Shown here: piece after piece, positions 23,901 to 35,835 of the stretch
Numbering within the stretch: position 1 is the first letter of the stretch
Layout: the number at the start of each line of letters is the position of its first letter
Source of the DNA: Sipunculus nudus
Lineage: Eukaryota > Annelida > Sipuncula > Golfingiida > Sipunculidae
Reading direction: 5' to 3'
Length of the DNA stretch: 64,000 nucleotides
NCBI GenBank assembly: GCA_026874595.1
Contig: CM049320.1
Coordinates: forward strand, 53,719,070-53,783,069
Made by a program: the position numbers and the translations under genes
The notes under the pieces: generated by a model
What the model saw: the letters and a program-made list of their open reading frames with translations, nothing else
The model's database searches: none
Told to the model about the DNA's origin: nothing

Positions 23901-26660
23901 TTGCTACCTTAAAAGTTGCCAAGACTGCCGCCAGGGGGAGTGGACAGAGAGCGGGCTGCCAGAGGGGCCCCCATGAATCGCAAGCGCAAATAGCAGCTAT
24001 TTGCTACCTTAAAAGTTGCCAAGACTGCCGCCAGGGGGAGTGGATATGACAGCGGCCAGACAGAGAGGCCCCCATGAGTCGCAAGCGCAAATAGCAGCTA
24101 TTTGCTACCTTAAAAGTTGTCAAGACTGCAGCCAGTGGGAGTTGACACAGAGGGGGTTGCCAGAGGGGGCCCCACGAATCGCACGCGCAAATAGCAGCTA
24201 TTTGCTACCTTAAAAGTTGTCAAGACTGCCGCCAGGAGGTTGATATGAGAGCGGCCAGCGAAGAGGCCCCCATGAATCGCAACTGCAAATAGCAGCTATT
24301 TGCTACCTTAAAAGTTGCCAAGACTGCCGCCAGGGGGAGTGGATATGACAGCGGCCAGAGGGGGCCCCATGAATCGCACGCGCAAATAGCAGCTATTTGC
24401 TACCTTAACAGTTGCCAAGACTGCCGCCAGGGGAAGTGGAATTGAGAACAGCCTGACAGAGAGGCCCCCATGAGTCGCAAGCGCAAATAGCAGCTATTTG
24501 CTACCATAAAAAGTGTCAAGACTGCCGCCAGGAGGGGTGGACACAGAGCGGGCGGCCAGAGGAGGCCCCATGAATCGCAAGCGCAAAATAGCAGCTATTT
24601 GCTACCTTAAAAGGTGCCAAGACTGCCGCCAGGGGGAGTGGATATGAGAGCGGCCAGACAGAGAGGCCCCCATGAGTCGCAAGCGCAAATAGCAGCTATT
24701 TGCTACCTTAAAAGTTGTCAAGACTGCCGCCAGGGGGAGTGGACAAAGAGCGGGCTGCCAGAGGGGCCCCCGTGAATCGCACGCGCAAATAGCAGCTATT
24801 TGCTACCTTAAAAGTTGCCAAGACTGCCGCAAGGGGGAGTGGATATGAGAGCGGCCAGCGAAGAGGCCCCCATGAATCGCAAGCGCAAATAGCAGCTATT
24901 TGCTACCTTAAAAGTTGCCAAGACTGCCGCCAGGGGGAGTGGAAATGACAGCGGCCAGACAGAGAGGCCCCCATGAGTCGCAAGCGCAAATAGCAGCTGT
25001 TTGCTACCTTAAAAGTTGTCAAGACTGCAGCCAGTGGGAGTGGACACAGAGGGGGTTGCCAGAGGGGGCCCCACGAATCGCACGCGCAAATAGCAGCTAT
25101 TTGCTACCTTAACAGTTGCCAAGACTGCCGCCAGGGGGAGTGGACAGAGAGCGGCCAGACAGAGAGGCCCCCATGAGTCGCAAGCGCAAATAGCAGCTAT
25201 TTGCTTCCTTACAAGTTGTCAAGACTGCCGCCAGGGGGAGTGGACAGAGCCGGCTGCCAGAGGGGCCCCCATGAATCGCACGCGCAAATAGAAGCTATTT
25301 GCTACCTTAAAAGTTGTCAAGACTGCCGCCAGGAGGTTGATATGAGAGCGGCCAGCGAAGAGGCCCCCATGAATCGCAAGCGCAAATAGCAGCTATTTGC
25401 TACCTTAAAAGTTGCCAAGACTGCCGCCAGGGGGAGTTGATATGAGAGCGGCCAGCGAAGAGGCCCCATGAATCGCAAGCGCAAATAGCAGCCATTTGCT
25501 ACCTTAAAAGTTGTCAAGACTGCCGCCAGGAGGTTGATATGAGAGCGGCCAGCGAAGAGGCCCCCATGAATCGCAAGCGCAAATAGCAGCTATTTGCTAC
25601 CTTAAAAGTTGCCAAGACTGCCGCCAGGGGGAGTTGATATGAGAGCGGCCAGCGAAGAGGCCCCATGAATCGCAAGCGCAAATAGCAGCCATTTGCTACC
25701 TTAAAAGTTGCCAAGACTGCCGCCAGGGGGAGTGGATATGACAGCGGCCAGAGGGGGCCCCATAAATCGCACGCGCAAATAGCAGCTATTTGCTACCTTA
25801 ACAGTTGCCAAGACTGCCGCCAGGGGGAGTGGAAATGAGAACAGCCTGACAGAGAGGCCCCCATGAGTCACAAGCGCAAATAGCAGCTATTTGCTACCAT
25901 AAAAAGTGTCAAGACTGCCGCCAGGAGGAGTGGACACAGAGCGGGCGGCCAGAGGAGGCCCCATGAATCGCAAGCGCAAATAGCAGCTATTTGCTACCTT
26001 AAAAGGTGCCAAGACTGCCGCCAGGGGGAGTGGATATGAGAGCGGCCAGACAGAGAGGCCCCCATGAGTCGCAAGCGCAAATAGCAGCTATTTGCTACCT
26101 TAAAAGTTGTCAAGTCTGCCGCCAGGGGGATTGGACAAAGAGCGGGCTGCCAGAGGGGCCCCCATGAATCGCACGCGCAAATAGCAGCTATTTGCTACCT
26201 TAAAAGTTGCCAAGACTGCCGCCAGGGGGAGTGGATATGACCGCGGCCAGACAGAGAGGCCCGCATGAGTCGCAAGCGCAAATAGCAGCTATTTGATACC
26301 TTAAAAGTTGCCAAGACTGCCGCCAGGTGGAGTGGACAGAGAGCGGGCTGCCAGAGGGGGCCCCATGAATCGCACGCGCAAATAGCAGCTATTTGCTACC
26401 TTAACAGTTGCCAAGACTGCCGCCAGGGGGAGTGGAAATGAGAACAGCCTGACAGAGAGGCCCCCATGAGTCACAAGCGCAAATAGCAGCTATTTGCTAC
26501 CATAAAAAGTGTCAAGACTGCCGCCAGGAGGAGTGGACACAGAGCGGGCGGCCAGAGGAGGCCCCATGAATCGCAAGCGCAAATAGCAGCTATTTGCTAC
26601 CTTAAAAGTTGCTAAGACTGCCGCCAGGGGGAGTAGATATGACAGCGGCCAGACAGAGAA
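17975..26660. repeat. SatA: ~100-bp satellite array with a 19-bp palindromic core
   Basis: Roughly 85 head-to-tail units run almost without interruption. Each unit carries GCAAATAGCAGCTATTTGC, an odd-length perfect palindrome (9-bp stem around a central A), then TACC, a short A-rich segment, and a GC-rich part with AAGACTGCCGCCAGGGGGAG and variants of GCGGCCAGACAGAGAGGCCC. Core units are 97-102 bp. The first units at the left edge are longer (139, 139 and 135 bp between palindromes), with an extra segment containing GGTAGCATCGCATTGAGAG. Multi-unit blocks recur nearly unchanged, for example the two-unit block starting at 19,628, 20,027, 21,723, 23,120, 23,617 and 24,016, which is higher-order structure. 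Recurring 65-codon open frames arise from this periodicity and are not genes. The right edge is abrupt at about 26,660. Confidence 0.97.
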
Positions 26661-28359
26661 CTCCTTGACAGGTGTCATTGGCTGAGCTGATGAGTCATCT
26701 CGGGTACAGTCGTGATCCTTTGTCCTTCAAATGTGCAACTGCCCGTCCATCAAACAGGCACATTTTAAACCGTTGGACCTTCAAATCTGAAATTAGGTAT
26801 ACAGTTAGATTTTCCCAAAATCTACTAGCATACCATAATTCGGTTACTCTGACTTTCTTCCTTTTAGATATTAAGGAAACCCCTCCGTTTTCCATTGAGA
26901 ACCCATTGTTACGCCTCAAGACTGCCTAAAATCAGAACCACTGTTGTGAGGTTGATCGTAGATAAATGGATATTGCTTCATACATTTCCTATGAACACAC
27001 AAAAATAGGGTCAGTATTGCATATAAGTTGAAGATATGGGCTGAAGAAATGCACCTTTAATAAATCCAAAAGTATATTTTCCCACCGAACCAAAAAATTG
27101 CTGAGGGTAAAGACTGTTGTAATCAGGGATAAACTACAATGAATCAAGATTGAATTGTAAATGAGGTATGAATATTTAAAATAATAAATTATTCATATAA
27201 ATATAAAATTATATTTAAACCACAAATTATGCCCAAATGTGGTCATGGCCCGTTTTTCGCTGTAAGCACAGTAAATTTAATAGCATATCATGAACACGTA
27301 AGGTTGTCAGCTACTACTTTGTAAAAAAGGAAAGGAATTCACCATAAATTGTAGCTTTTATTACAGTTGTAATGAGACCTTGTCACACCAAGGCTATACT
27401 GAAGGCAATGTGTATATCCTCTTATGGACCTTTCAGGCCAATTATGCTTGCTTGAAGCATGGCCTCAATACAGCCAGGCAGCTCTCGTGTGGTTCCAGCT
27501 GGACCTATCTGTCCACCCCCTGCAGTAGTAGTAATTGTGGCCAGAAATGTCGTATTAAACAAATGATTAAAAATAATTGTTTTAAAATAAAGAGTCTGAG
27601 AAATATGAATGGAAAGAAATTTTAATTTAATAAATATCCAGGTCTGAACCGGGTGTTTAATTTGTTGATTAATATTTATTACAAAATTTTAAAAAAATAT
27701 AAAAATATGTGCAAAATATAAAATTTTACTCCGACAAGTGCTAATTGAAGATGCGAATATGTTTGACCAATGGTATTAAGCCTCCTGTCTGTAGCAGATG
27801 GTACATGATACTGGCTAAAAAATCAGAATGTATAATACTGGTTCCTTAACGTTGACTTCAATTAATAAAATTAAACAATGCCAACTCCAGTTTCCTCCTT
27901 GTATAATTGCTCCCTGTTTTGATCATTAGGTTATTTTTAACACCTGTATTAGTTACATAGCTGGATTACTTTTTTGGCCTGATACGTGTTAAAAAATGGA
28001 AAGTTATGCAAATAACATAAAATAAAGAAAGCAGATGTGTTCTCATTATAATGTGTATAATGTTAAAAATTGTCATAAGTGTCGTGCTATGTTTAGATTA
28101 TGGACAGTGGTGTGACAGTATTCATAAGTGAACACACATTTTTTTAATGACAGCCTTAAAACAGGGTACTTATGATCATTAATAAAAATAGTGAAATTGG
28201 TATAGCCGAAAAGATCCACAATATCGTAGGACTAAAACTGAAGAAAAAAAAGAGCAATTAGTAAAGACTGTATAATTGTATTTGATTATGAATAAGAAAA
28301 ACAATATTTCAAGTATGAAAATAAATACAAACACAAATACAAGGAAAAAGATATGACTG
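26661..28359. other. Spacer between SatA and the small inverted-repeat element
   Basis: Unique AT-rich sequence. An 85-codon open frame at 26,672-26,929 (+) overlaps an open frame on the other strand and has no recognisable motif, so I do not call it a gene. Confidence 0.5.
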
Positions 28360-28959
28360 TGGAAGTGGTTAATTTGCCGTATCTGTATTATCGCGCATTT
28401 GTCATTTCATGGCATTGGCGCATTTAGGATTTTCGCGCAAATCCGTAAGGTAATAAATGGTGTTTCAAAAATTAAGATATTAATAACAGGTAGGTTTATG
28501 AAGTAACCTACATCCCACCTAACAAATTATCTACAATTATACTAACCAGAAGCAGCCAAGTATATGTCAGGACAACAAACAGAACTGACAACAGTCGCTG
28601 GTCTTTCTCAGCTCAGCCGTACTTCAAAGCTATATGGGAAGGCTATGGGTGTCTTAAAAAGCTCCTTATTGTTTCAAAATTGTTTCTACGAATCACTATA
28701 AAGGAAAGAGGTCTTTCTCGAGAAATCACTTGCTAGGAAGTCTTACGACAATATGACTTCTTTAACAATCTGGTTAAAGAAACCTCAACCAAAGCGAACT
28801 CGATGGCGGGATTACAAGGCCCACATGACTGTGTATCAGGCGAGAACGTTGTAATTTGCCGAACCATCGCATGGAATTTACGCGTGTTCTGATTTTAGCG
28901 CAAATGTACCTGCCGCTAAAAAGGCGAAAATTAAAACCCCGCTAACAAAACCACTTCCA
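28360..28959. mobile_element. Small non-autonomous DNA transposon candidate (600 bp)
   Basis: TGGAAGTGGTT at 28360-28370 is matched by its reverse complement AACCACTTCCA at 28949-28959. Subterminal sequences on both sides are rich in GCGCAAAT, TTTCGC and GCGCATTT-type motifs in opposed orientation. No coding frame is present. A target-site duplication is not obvious, so the superfamily is undetermined. Confidence 0.45.
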
Positions 28960-29112
28960 AAGTATGTAAATGCGAGTGCAAATACTTTGAAATTGTATTC
29001 CTGAATGCTGTCGTGAATAAATTTTATAATAGAATTTTAAAAATCAGTTATTTCATGTATATTATAAACCGAAATATTTTCGGATGTTATTGTTAAAATT
29101 TAACATATATAA

Positions 29113-32100
29113 AATCAAGTAAGTGTTTGTCAGTTTTAATATATGCTATATCCGGTATATGGGTTACCCTAACCCTTCGGGCATGACATACTCCAGTAAG
29201 TGTTTGTGACTATTAATATATGCTATATCCGGGATACGGGTTACCCTAACCCTTCAGGCTTGAAATGCTCCAGTAAGTGTTTGTCATTATTGATACGTGC
29301 TATACCCGGGATACGGGTTTTATGCTATATCGGGGATACGGGTTACCCTCTAAGTGTTTGTCACTATCAATATATGCTATATCCGGGATAGGGGTTACCC
29401 TAACCCTTCGGGCATGAAATACTCCAGTAAGTTTTTGTCACTATTGATATATGCTATTTGCCGGGTTACGGGTTACCCAAACCCTTTGGGAATAAACTAC
29501 TCTTGTAAGTGTTTGTCATTATTAATATATGCTGTATCCGGGATGCGGGTTACCCTAACCCCTCGGGCATGAAATACTCCAGTAAGTGTGTGTCACTATT
29601 AATATATGCTATATCCGGGATACGGGTTACGCCAACCCTTCGGGCATGAAATACTCAAGTAAGTGTTTGTCAGTATTAATATAGGCTATATCCGGTATAC
29701 GGGTTACCCTAACCCTTCGGACATGAAATACTCCAGTGAGTGTTTGTCACTATTATGTATGCTATATCAGGGATACGGGTAACCCTGACCCTTCGGGCAT
29801 GAAATCCTCCTGTAAGTATTTGTCACTATTAATATACGCTATATCCAGGATACGGGTTAACGTAACCCATCGGTGTGAAATGCTCCAGTAAGTGTGTGTG
29901 ACTATTCATATATGCTATATGCAGTAAACGAGTCTACGTTACCCAGCGGGTATGTAATACTCCAGTTAGTGTTGGTGACTATTCATATATGCTATATCCG
30001 TGACACAGGTTACCGTAACCCACGCGGCGTGAAAAGCTCGAATGTTTATCGCTATTAATATATGCTGTATCCAGGATAAGGTTTACCCTAACCCCTCGGG
30101 CATGAAATACTCCTGTAAGTATTTGTCACTATTAATATACGCTATATGCAGTAAACGGGTCTACGTTACCCAGCGGGTATGAAATACTCCAGTTAGTGTT
30201 TGTGACTATTCATATATGCTATATCCGTGACACAGGTTACCGTAACCCACGCGGCGGGAAAAGCTCGAATGTTTGTCGCTATTAATATATGCTATATCCG
30301 GGATACGGGTTACACTAAATCTCGGGCAAGAAATACTCCTGTAAGTGTTTGTCACTATTAATATATGCTATATCCAGGATACGGGTTACCCTAACCCTTC
30401 GGGCATGAAATACTCCTGTAAGTGTTTGTCACTATCAATATATGCTATATCCGGGATAGGGGTTACCCTAACCCTTCGGGCATGAAATACTCCAGTAAGT
30501 GTTTGTCACTATAGATATATGCTATATCCGGGTTACGGGTTACCCAAACCCTTTGGGAATAAAATACTCTTGTAAGTGTTTGTCATTATTAATATATGCT
30601 GTATCCGGGATGCGGGTTACCCTTACCCTTCGGGGATGAAATACTCCAGTAAGTGTGTGTCACTATTAATATTTGCTATATCCAGGATACAGGTTACCCA
30701 AACCCTTCGGGCATGAAATACTCCAGTAATTGTTTGTCATTATTGATACGTGCTATACCCGGGATACGGGTTTTATGCTATATCGGGGATACGGGTTACC
30801 CTAACGCTTCGGGCATGAATTACCCCAGTAGATGTTTGCCGTTATTAATATGTGCTATATCCGGGATACGGGTTACCCTAACCCTTCGGGCATGAAATAA
30901 TCCTATAAGTTGTTGTCCCTACTGATATATGCTGTATCCGGGATGCGGGTTACCCTAAACCTTTGGGCATGAAATACTCCTGTAAGTGTGTGTCACTATT
31001 AATATATGCTATATCCAGGATACGGGTTACCCTAAACCCTTCGAGCATGAAATACTCCCGTAAGTGTTTGTCACTATCAATATATGCTATATCCGGGATA
31101 GGGGTTACCCTAACCCTTCGGGCATGAAATACTACAGTAAGTGTTTGTCACTATTGATATATGCTATATCCGGGATACGGGTTACCCAAACCCTTCGGGC
31201 ATGAAATACTCCAGTAAGTGTTTGTCACTATTGATATATGCTATATCCGGGTTACGGGTTACCCAAACCCTTTGGGAATAAAATACTCTTGTAAGTGTTT
31301 GTCATTATTAATATATGCTGTATCCGGGATGCGGGTTACCCTTACCCTTCGGGCATGAAATACTCCGGTAAGTGTGTGTCACTATTAATATATGCTATAT
31401 CCAGGATACGGGTTACCCTAACCCTTCGGGCATGAAATACTCCAGTAATTGTTTGTCATTATTGATACGTGCTATACCCGGGATACGGGTTTTATGCTAT
31501 ATCGGGGATACGGGTTACCCTAACGCTTCGGGCATGAATTACCCCAGTAGATGTTTGCCATTATTAATATGTGCTATATCCAGGATACGGGTTACCCTAA
31601 CCCTTCGGGTATGAAATAATACAGTAAGTTGTTGTCCCTATTGATTTTTGCTATATCCGGGATACGGGTTACCCTAACCCTTCGGGCATGAAATAATCCA
31701 GTAAGTTGTTTTCCCTACTGATATATGCTGTATCCGGGATGCGGGTTACCCTAACCCTTTGGGCATGAAATACTCCTGTAAGTGTGTGTCACTATTAATA
31801 TATGCTATATCCAGGATACGGGTTACCCTAAACCCTTCGAGCATGAAATACTCCCGTAAGTGTTTGTCACTATCAATATATGCTCTATCCGGGATAGGGG
31901 TTACCCTAACCCTTCGGGCATGAAATACTACAGTAAGTGTTTGTCACTATTGATATATGCTATATCCGGGATACGGGTTACCCAAACCCTTCGGGAATAA
32001 TATACTCCTGTAAGTGTTTGTTATATTAATATATGCTATATCCGGGATACGGGTTACCTTAACCCTCCGGGCATGAAATACTCCAGTAAATGTGTGTCAT

Positions 32101-33504
32101 TATTAATACGTGCTATATCCGGGATACGGGTCACCCTAACCCTTCGGGCATGAAATACTCCAGTAATTGTTTGTCATTATTGATACGTGCTATACCCGGG
32201 ATACGGGTTACCCTCATCCTTCGGGCATGAAATAATCAAGTAATTTTTTGTCCCTATTGATTTATACTATATCGGGGATACGGGTTTCCCTAACCCTTCG
32301 GCATGAAATAATCCAGTAAATTGTTGTCCCTATTGATATATGCTATATCCAGGATACGGGTTACCCTAACCCTTCAGGCATGAAATACTCCCGTAAGGTT
32401 TTGTCACTATAAATATATGTTATGTCCGGGATACGGGTTACCCTAACCCTTCCGGCTTGAAATACTCCTGTGTGTGTCACTATTAATATATGCTATATCC
32501 AGGATACGGGTTACCCTAACCCTTCAGGCATGAAATACTCCCGTAAGGTTTTGTCACTATAAATATATGTTATGTCCGGTGATAGGGGTTACCCTAACCC
32601 TTCCGGCATGAAATACTCCAGTAAGTGTTTGTCACTATAGATATATGCTATATCCGGTATACCGGTTACCCAAACCCTTCGGGAATAAAATACTCCAACA
32701 AGTGTTTGTAACTATTCATATATGCTATATCCGGGATACGGGTTTCCTTAACCCTTCGGGCATGATATACTCCAGTAGATGTTTGTCATTATTAATATGT
32801 GCTATATCCGGGTTACGGGTTACGCAAACCCTTTGGGAATAAAATACTCTTGTAAGTGTTTGTCATTATTAATATATGCTGTATCCGGGATGCGGGTTAC
32901 CCTAACCCTTCGGGCATGAAATACTCCAGTAAGTGTGTGTCACTATTAATATATGCTATATCCGGGATACGGGTTACCCTAACCCTTCGGGCATGAAATA
33001 CTCCAGTAATTGTTTGTCATTATTGATACGTGCTATACCCGGGATACGGGTTTTATGCTATATCGGGGATACGGGTTACCCTAACGCTTCGGGCATGAAT
33101 TACCCCAGTAGATGTTTGCCATTATTAATATGTGCTATATCCGGGATACGGGTTACCCTAACCCTTCGGGCATCAAATACTCCAGTAAGTGTTTGTCACT
33201 ATTAATATATGCTATGTCCAGGAGTGGGTTGCCCTAACCCTTCGGGCATGAAGTACTCCAGTAATTGTTTGTCATTATTAATATGTGCTATATCCGGGAT
33301 ACAGGTTACCCTAAACCTTCGGGCATGAAATACTCCAGTAAGTGTTAGTGACCATTCATAGATGTTATATCCGGGATACGGGTTACCCTAACCCTTTGGG
33401 CATGAATTATTCCACTTAGTGTTTGTCACTGTTAATATATGCTGTATCGGGGGTACAAGTCCCTAACCCTTCTGGCATGAAACACCCCAGTAAGTCTGTG
33501 TCAC
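29113..33504. repeat. SatB array, block 1: ~77-bp satellite with telomere-like motif
   Basis: Tandem units of about 72-77 bp have the order TATATGCTATATCCGGGATA, then CGGGTTACCCTAACCC, then TTCGGGCATGAAATACTCC, then AGTAAGTGTTTGTCACTATT. The GGGTTA...TAACCC portion is a hairpin-capable inverted repeat around CCC. Variant units recur in blocks: the run starting at 30,653 reappears at 31,372 (719 bp later) and at 32,933, each including a shortened unit with the junction GGGTTTTATGCTATATCGGG. Small open frames in the array are periodicity artefacts. Confidence 0.96.
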
Positions 33505-34199
33505 GCGCTGTGGCAAGCTATGCAACGGTGACAGAACAATTGACAAAACCAAGTTAAATTTGTTTACAGATTTAACTTCCGTTATGTAGTGCCTTGATCA
33601 TATTTTAACCGTTTTTGTTATTGGCTTAACATTACGCCACTCGTGACCAATGATCACCGTGTAATAAATTGTTCCCCCACTACTGGTTTGTCTTATTTTG
33701 TGATACTTGCTAGAAAGAATCGTTCTAATATGCCTTTATATGGCGTGATCTCGAGCACGCTTCAAAAGAGCCCCCCCCCCCCCCCCCCCCCCCAACAACT
33801 GAACCGTCAGTCGGCACTGCATTTTCACTGGGACCGTATGACTGCAGTTTATCTCGAGGCCTTCTGAACATAAAACACAAATATGGGTTACCTGAACAAG
33901 ATAAAGAGGTCACTTTGGTGAAATACCAGTGAGCAGAAATGCAGGTATTACAGATTTACCTATTGTTACCTGTATTAACCTAACTTACATACATATGAGA
34001 AGGTATGCAGAAAAAACATATAATTGACATAAAGGAAATATACCTTACAGTAAATGCAGAAAATGTCACAAAGATACCTTGAAAGGGACTGAGTTAATGT
34101 GTCTTATATGGATTCATGTCAAAATGTGGGAAAAAAATGCAAAATTAATCTGAACAGTAGGAGTGTCACAAGCCGCCAGCCTAATCTGAACAATAAAGG
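33505..34199. other. Interruption between SatB blocks, beginning with SatC-like sequence
   Basis: At 33,505 SatB stops mid-unit and GCGCTGTGGCAAGCTATGC follows, closely matching GCGCGATGTGGCAAGCTATG in SatC near 36,794. The rest is unique AT-rich DNA with a 23-C homopolymer at 33,771-33,793. No gene is seen. Confidence 0.7.
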
Positions 34200-35631
34200 G
34201 TTAATATATGCTATATTCAGGATACGGGTGGCCCTACCCTTCGACCATGAAATACTCATGTAAATGTTTTTCACTATTGATATATGCTATATCCGGGATA
34301 CGGGTTACCCAAACCCTTCGGGCATGAAATACTCCTGTAAGTGTTTGTCACTATCAATAGATGATATATCCGGGATACGTGTTACCCTAACCCTTCGGGC
34401 ATGAAATACTCCAGTAAGTGTTTGTCACAATTGATATATGCTATATCCGGGATACGGGTTACCCTAACCCTTCGGGCATGAGATAATCAAGTAATTTTTT
34501 GTCCCTATTGATATATGCTATATCGGGGATACGGGGTACCCTAACGCTCCGGGCATTAGATACCCCAGTAGATGTTTGTCATTATTAATATGTGCTATAT
34601 CCGGGATACGGGTAACCCTAACCCTTCGGGCATGAAGTACCCCAGTAATTGTTTGCCATTATTAATATGTGCTATACCCTAACCCTTCGAGCATGAAATA
34701 CTCCAGTAAGTGTTTGTGACTATTCATATATGCTATATCCGGGATACGGGTTACCCTAACCCTTAGGGCATGAAATACTCCAGAAAGTGTTTGTGACTAT
34801 TCATATATGCAATATCCGGAATACGGGTTACCCTAACCCTTCGAGCATGAAATACTCCAGTAAGTTTTTGTGACTATTCATATATGCTATATCCGGGATA
34901 CGGGTTACCCTAACCCTTCAGGCATGAAATACTCCAGTAAGTGTTTGTGACTATTCATATATGCTATATCCGGGATACGGGCTACCCTAACCCTCGGGCA
35001 TGAAATAATCCAGTAAATTGTTGTCCATATTGATATAAGCTGTATCCGGGATGCGGGTTACCTGAACCCTTCGGGCATGAAAAACTCCTGTAAGTGTGTG
35101 TCACTGTTAATATATACTATATCCAGGATAGGGGTTAGCCTAACCTTTCGGGCATGAAATACTCCCGTAAGTGTTTGTCACTATCAATATATGCTATATC
35201 CGGGAAATGTTTGTCATTATTAATATATGCTATATCATGGGTACGGGTTACCTGAACCCTTCGGGCATGAAATACTCCAGTAAGTGTTTGTCACTATTAA
35301 TATATGCTATGTCCAGTATACGGGTTACCCTAACCCTTCGGGCATGAAGTACTCCAGTAATTGTTAGTCATTATTAAAATGTGCTATATCCGGGATACGG
35401 GTTACCCTAAACCTTCGGGCATGAAAAACTCCAGTAAGTGTTAGTGACTATTCATATATGTCATATCCGGGATACGGGTTACCCTAACCCTTTGGGCATG
35501 AATTACTCCACTAAGTGTTTGTCACTGTTAATATATGCTGTATCGGGGGTACAAGTCCCTAACCCTTCTGGCATGAAACACCCCAGTAAGTCTGTGTCAC
35601 TAATAATATGTGCTTTATCCGGGATACGGGG
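34200..35631. repeat. SatB array, block 2
   Basis: Same unit and orientation as block 1. Its last ~300 bp (about 35,285-35,600) is nearly the same, unit for unit, as the last ~300 bp of block 1 (33,190-33,504), including the odd TATCGGGGGTACAAGTCCC unit. Block 2 continues into TAATAATATGTGC and one more partial unit where block 1 is cut. Confidence 0.95.
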
Positions 35632-35835
35632 CATTATAAACAGTCATAATATTACGACTCGTTGACATTACATAGCTTAATATATGGTGTGTACTCAGTA
35701 TATTATTATACAATCCTTTCAACTTAAATAAATTTCCTACACACATGCTTCTATACAATGTTTGAGCGGGCATCTTGTTAAATGAAGAATAAATTACGCC
35801 ATATACATATGAACGGTTAGTAGAGTTTTCGGTGA

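Noticed and set aside
17975-26660. CRISPR-like array
   Set aside because: The palindromic core with regular spacing superficially resembles repeats and spacers, but the intervening sequences are themselves repeated, units are ~100 bp and the setting is eukaryotic.
18533-26678. Repeated 60-98-codon open frames in SatA
   Set aside because: They follow the ~100-bp period (near a multiple of three), occur in several frames and strands, and all end at the same repeat position. They are by-products of the satellite.
29200-35665. Repeated open frames of about 60-90 codons in SatB
   Set aside because: They repeat with the satellite unit, change frame with unit length and lack any start or splice context.
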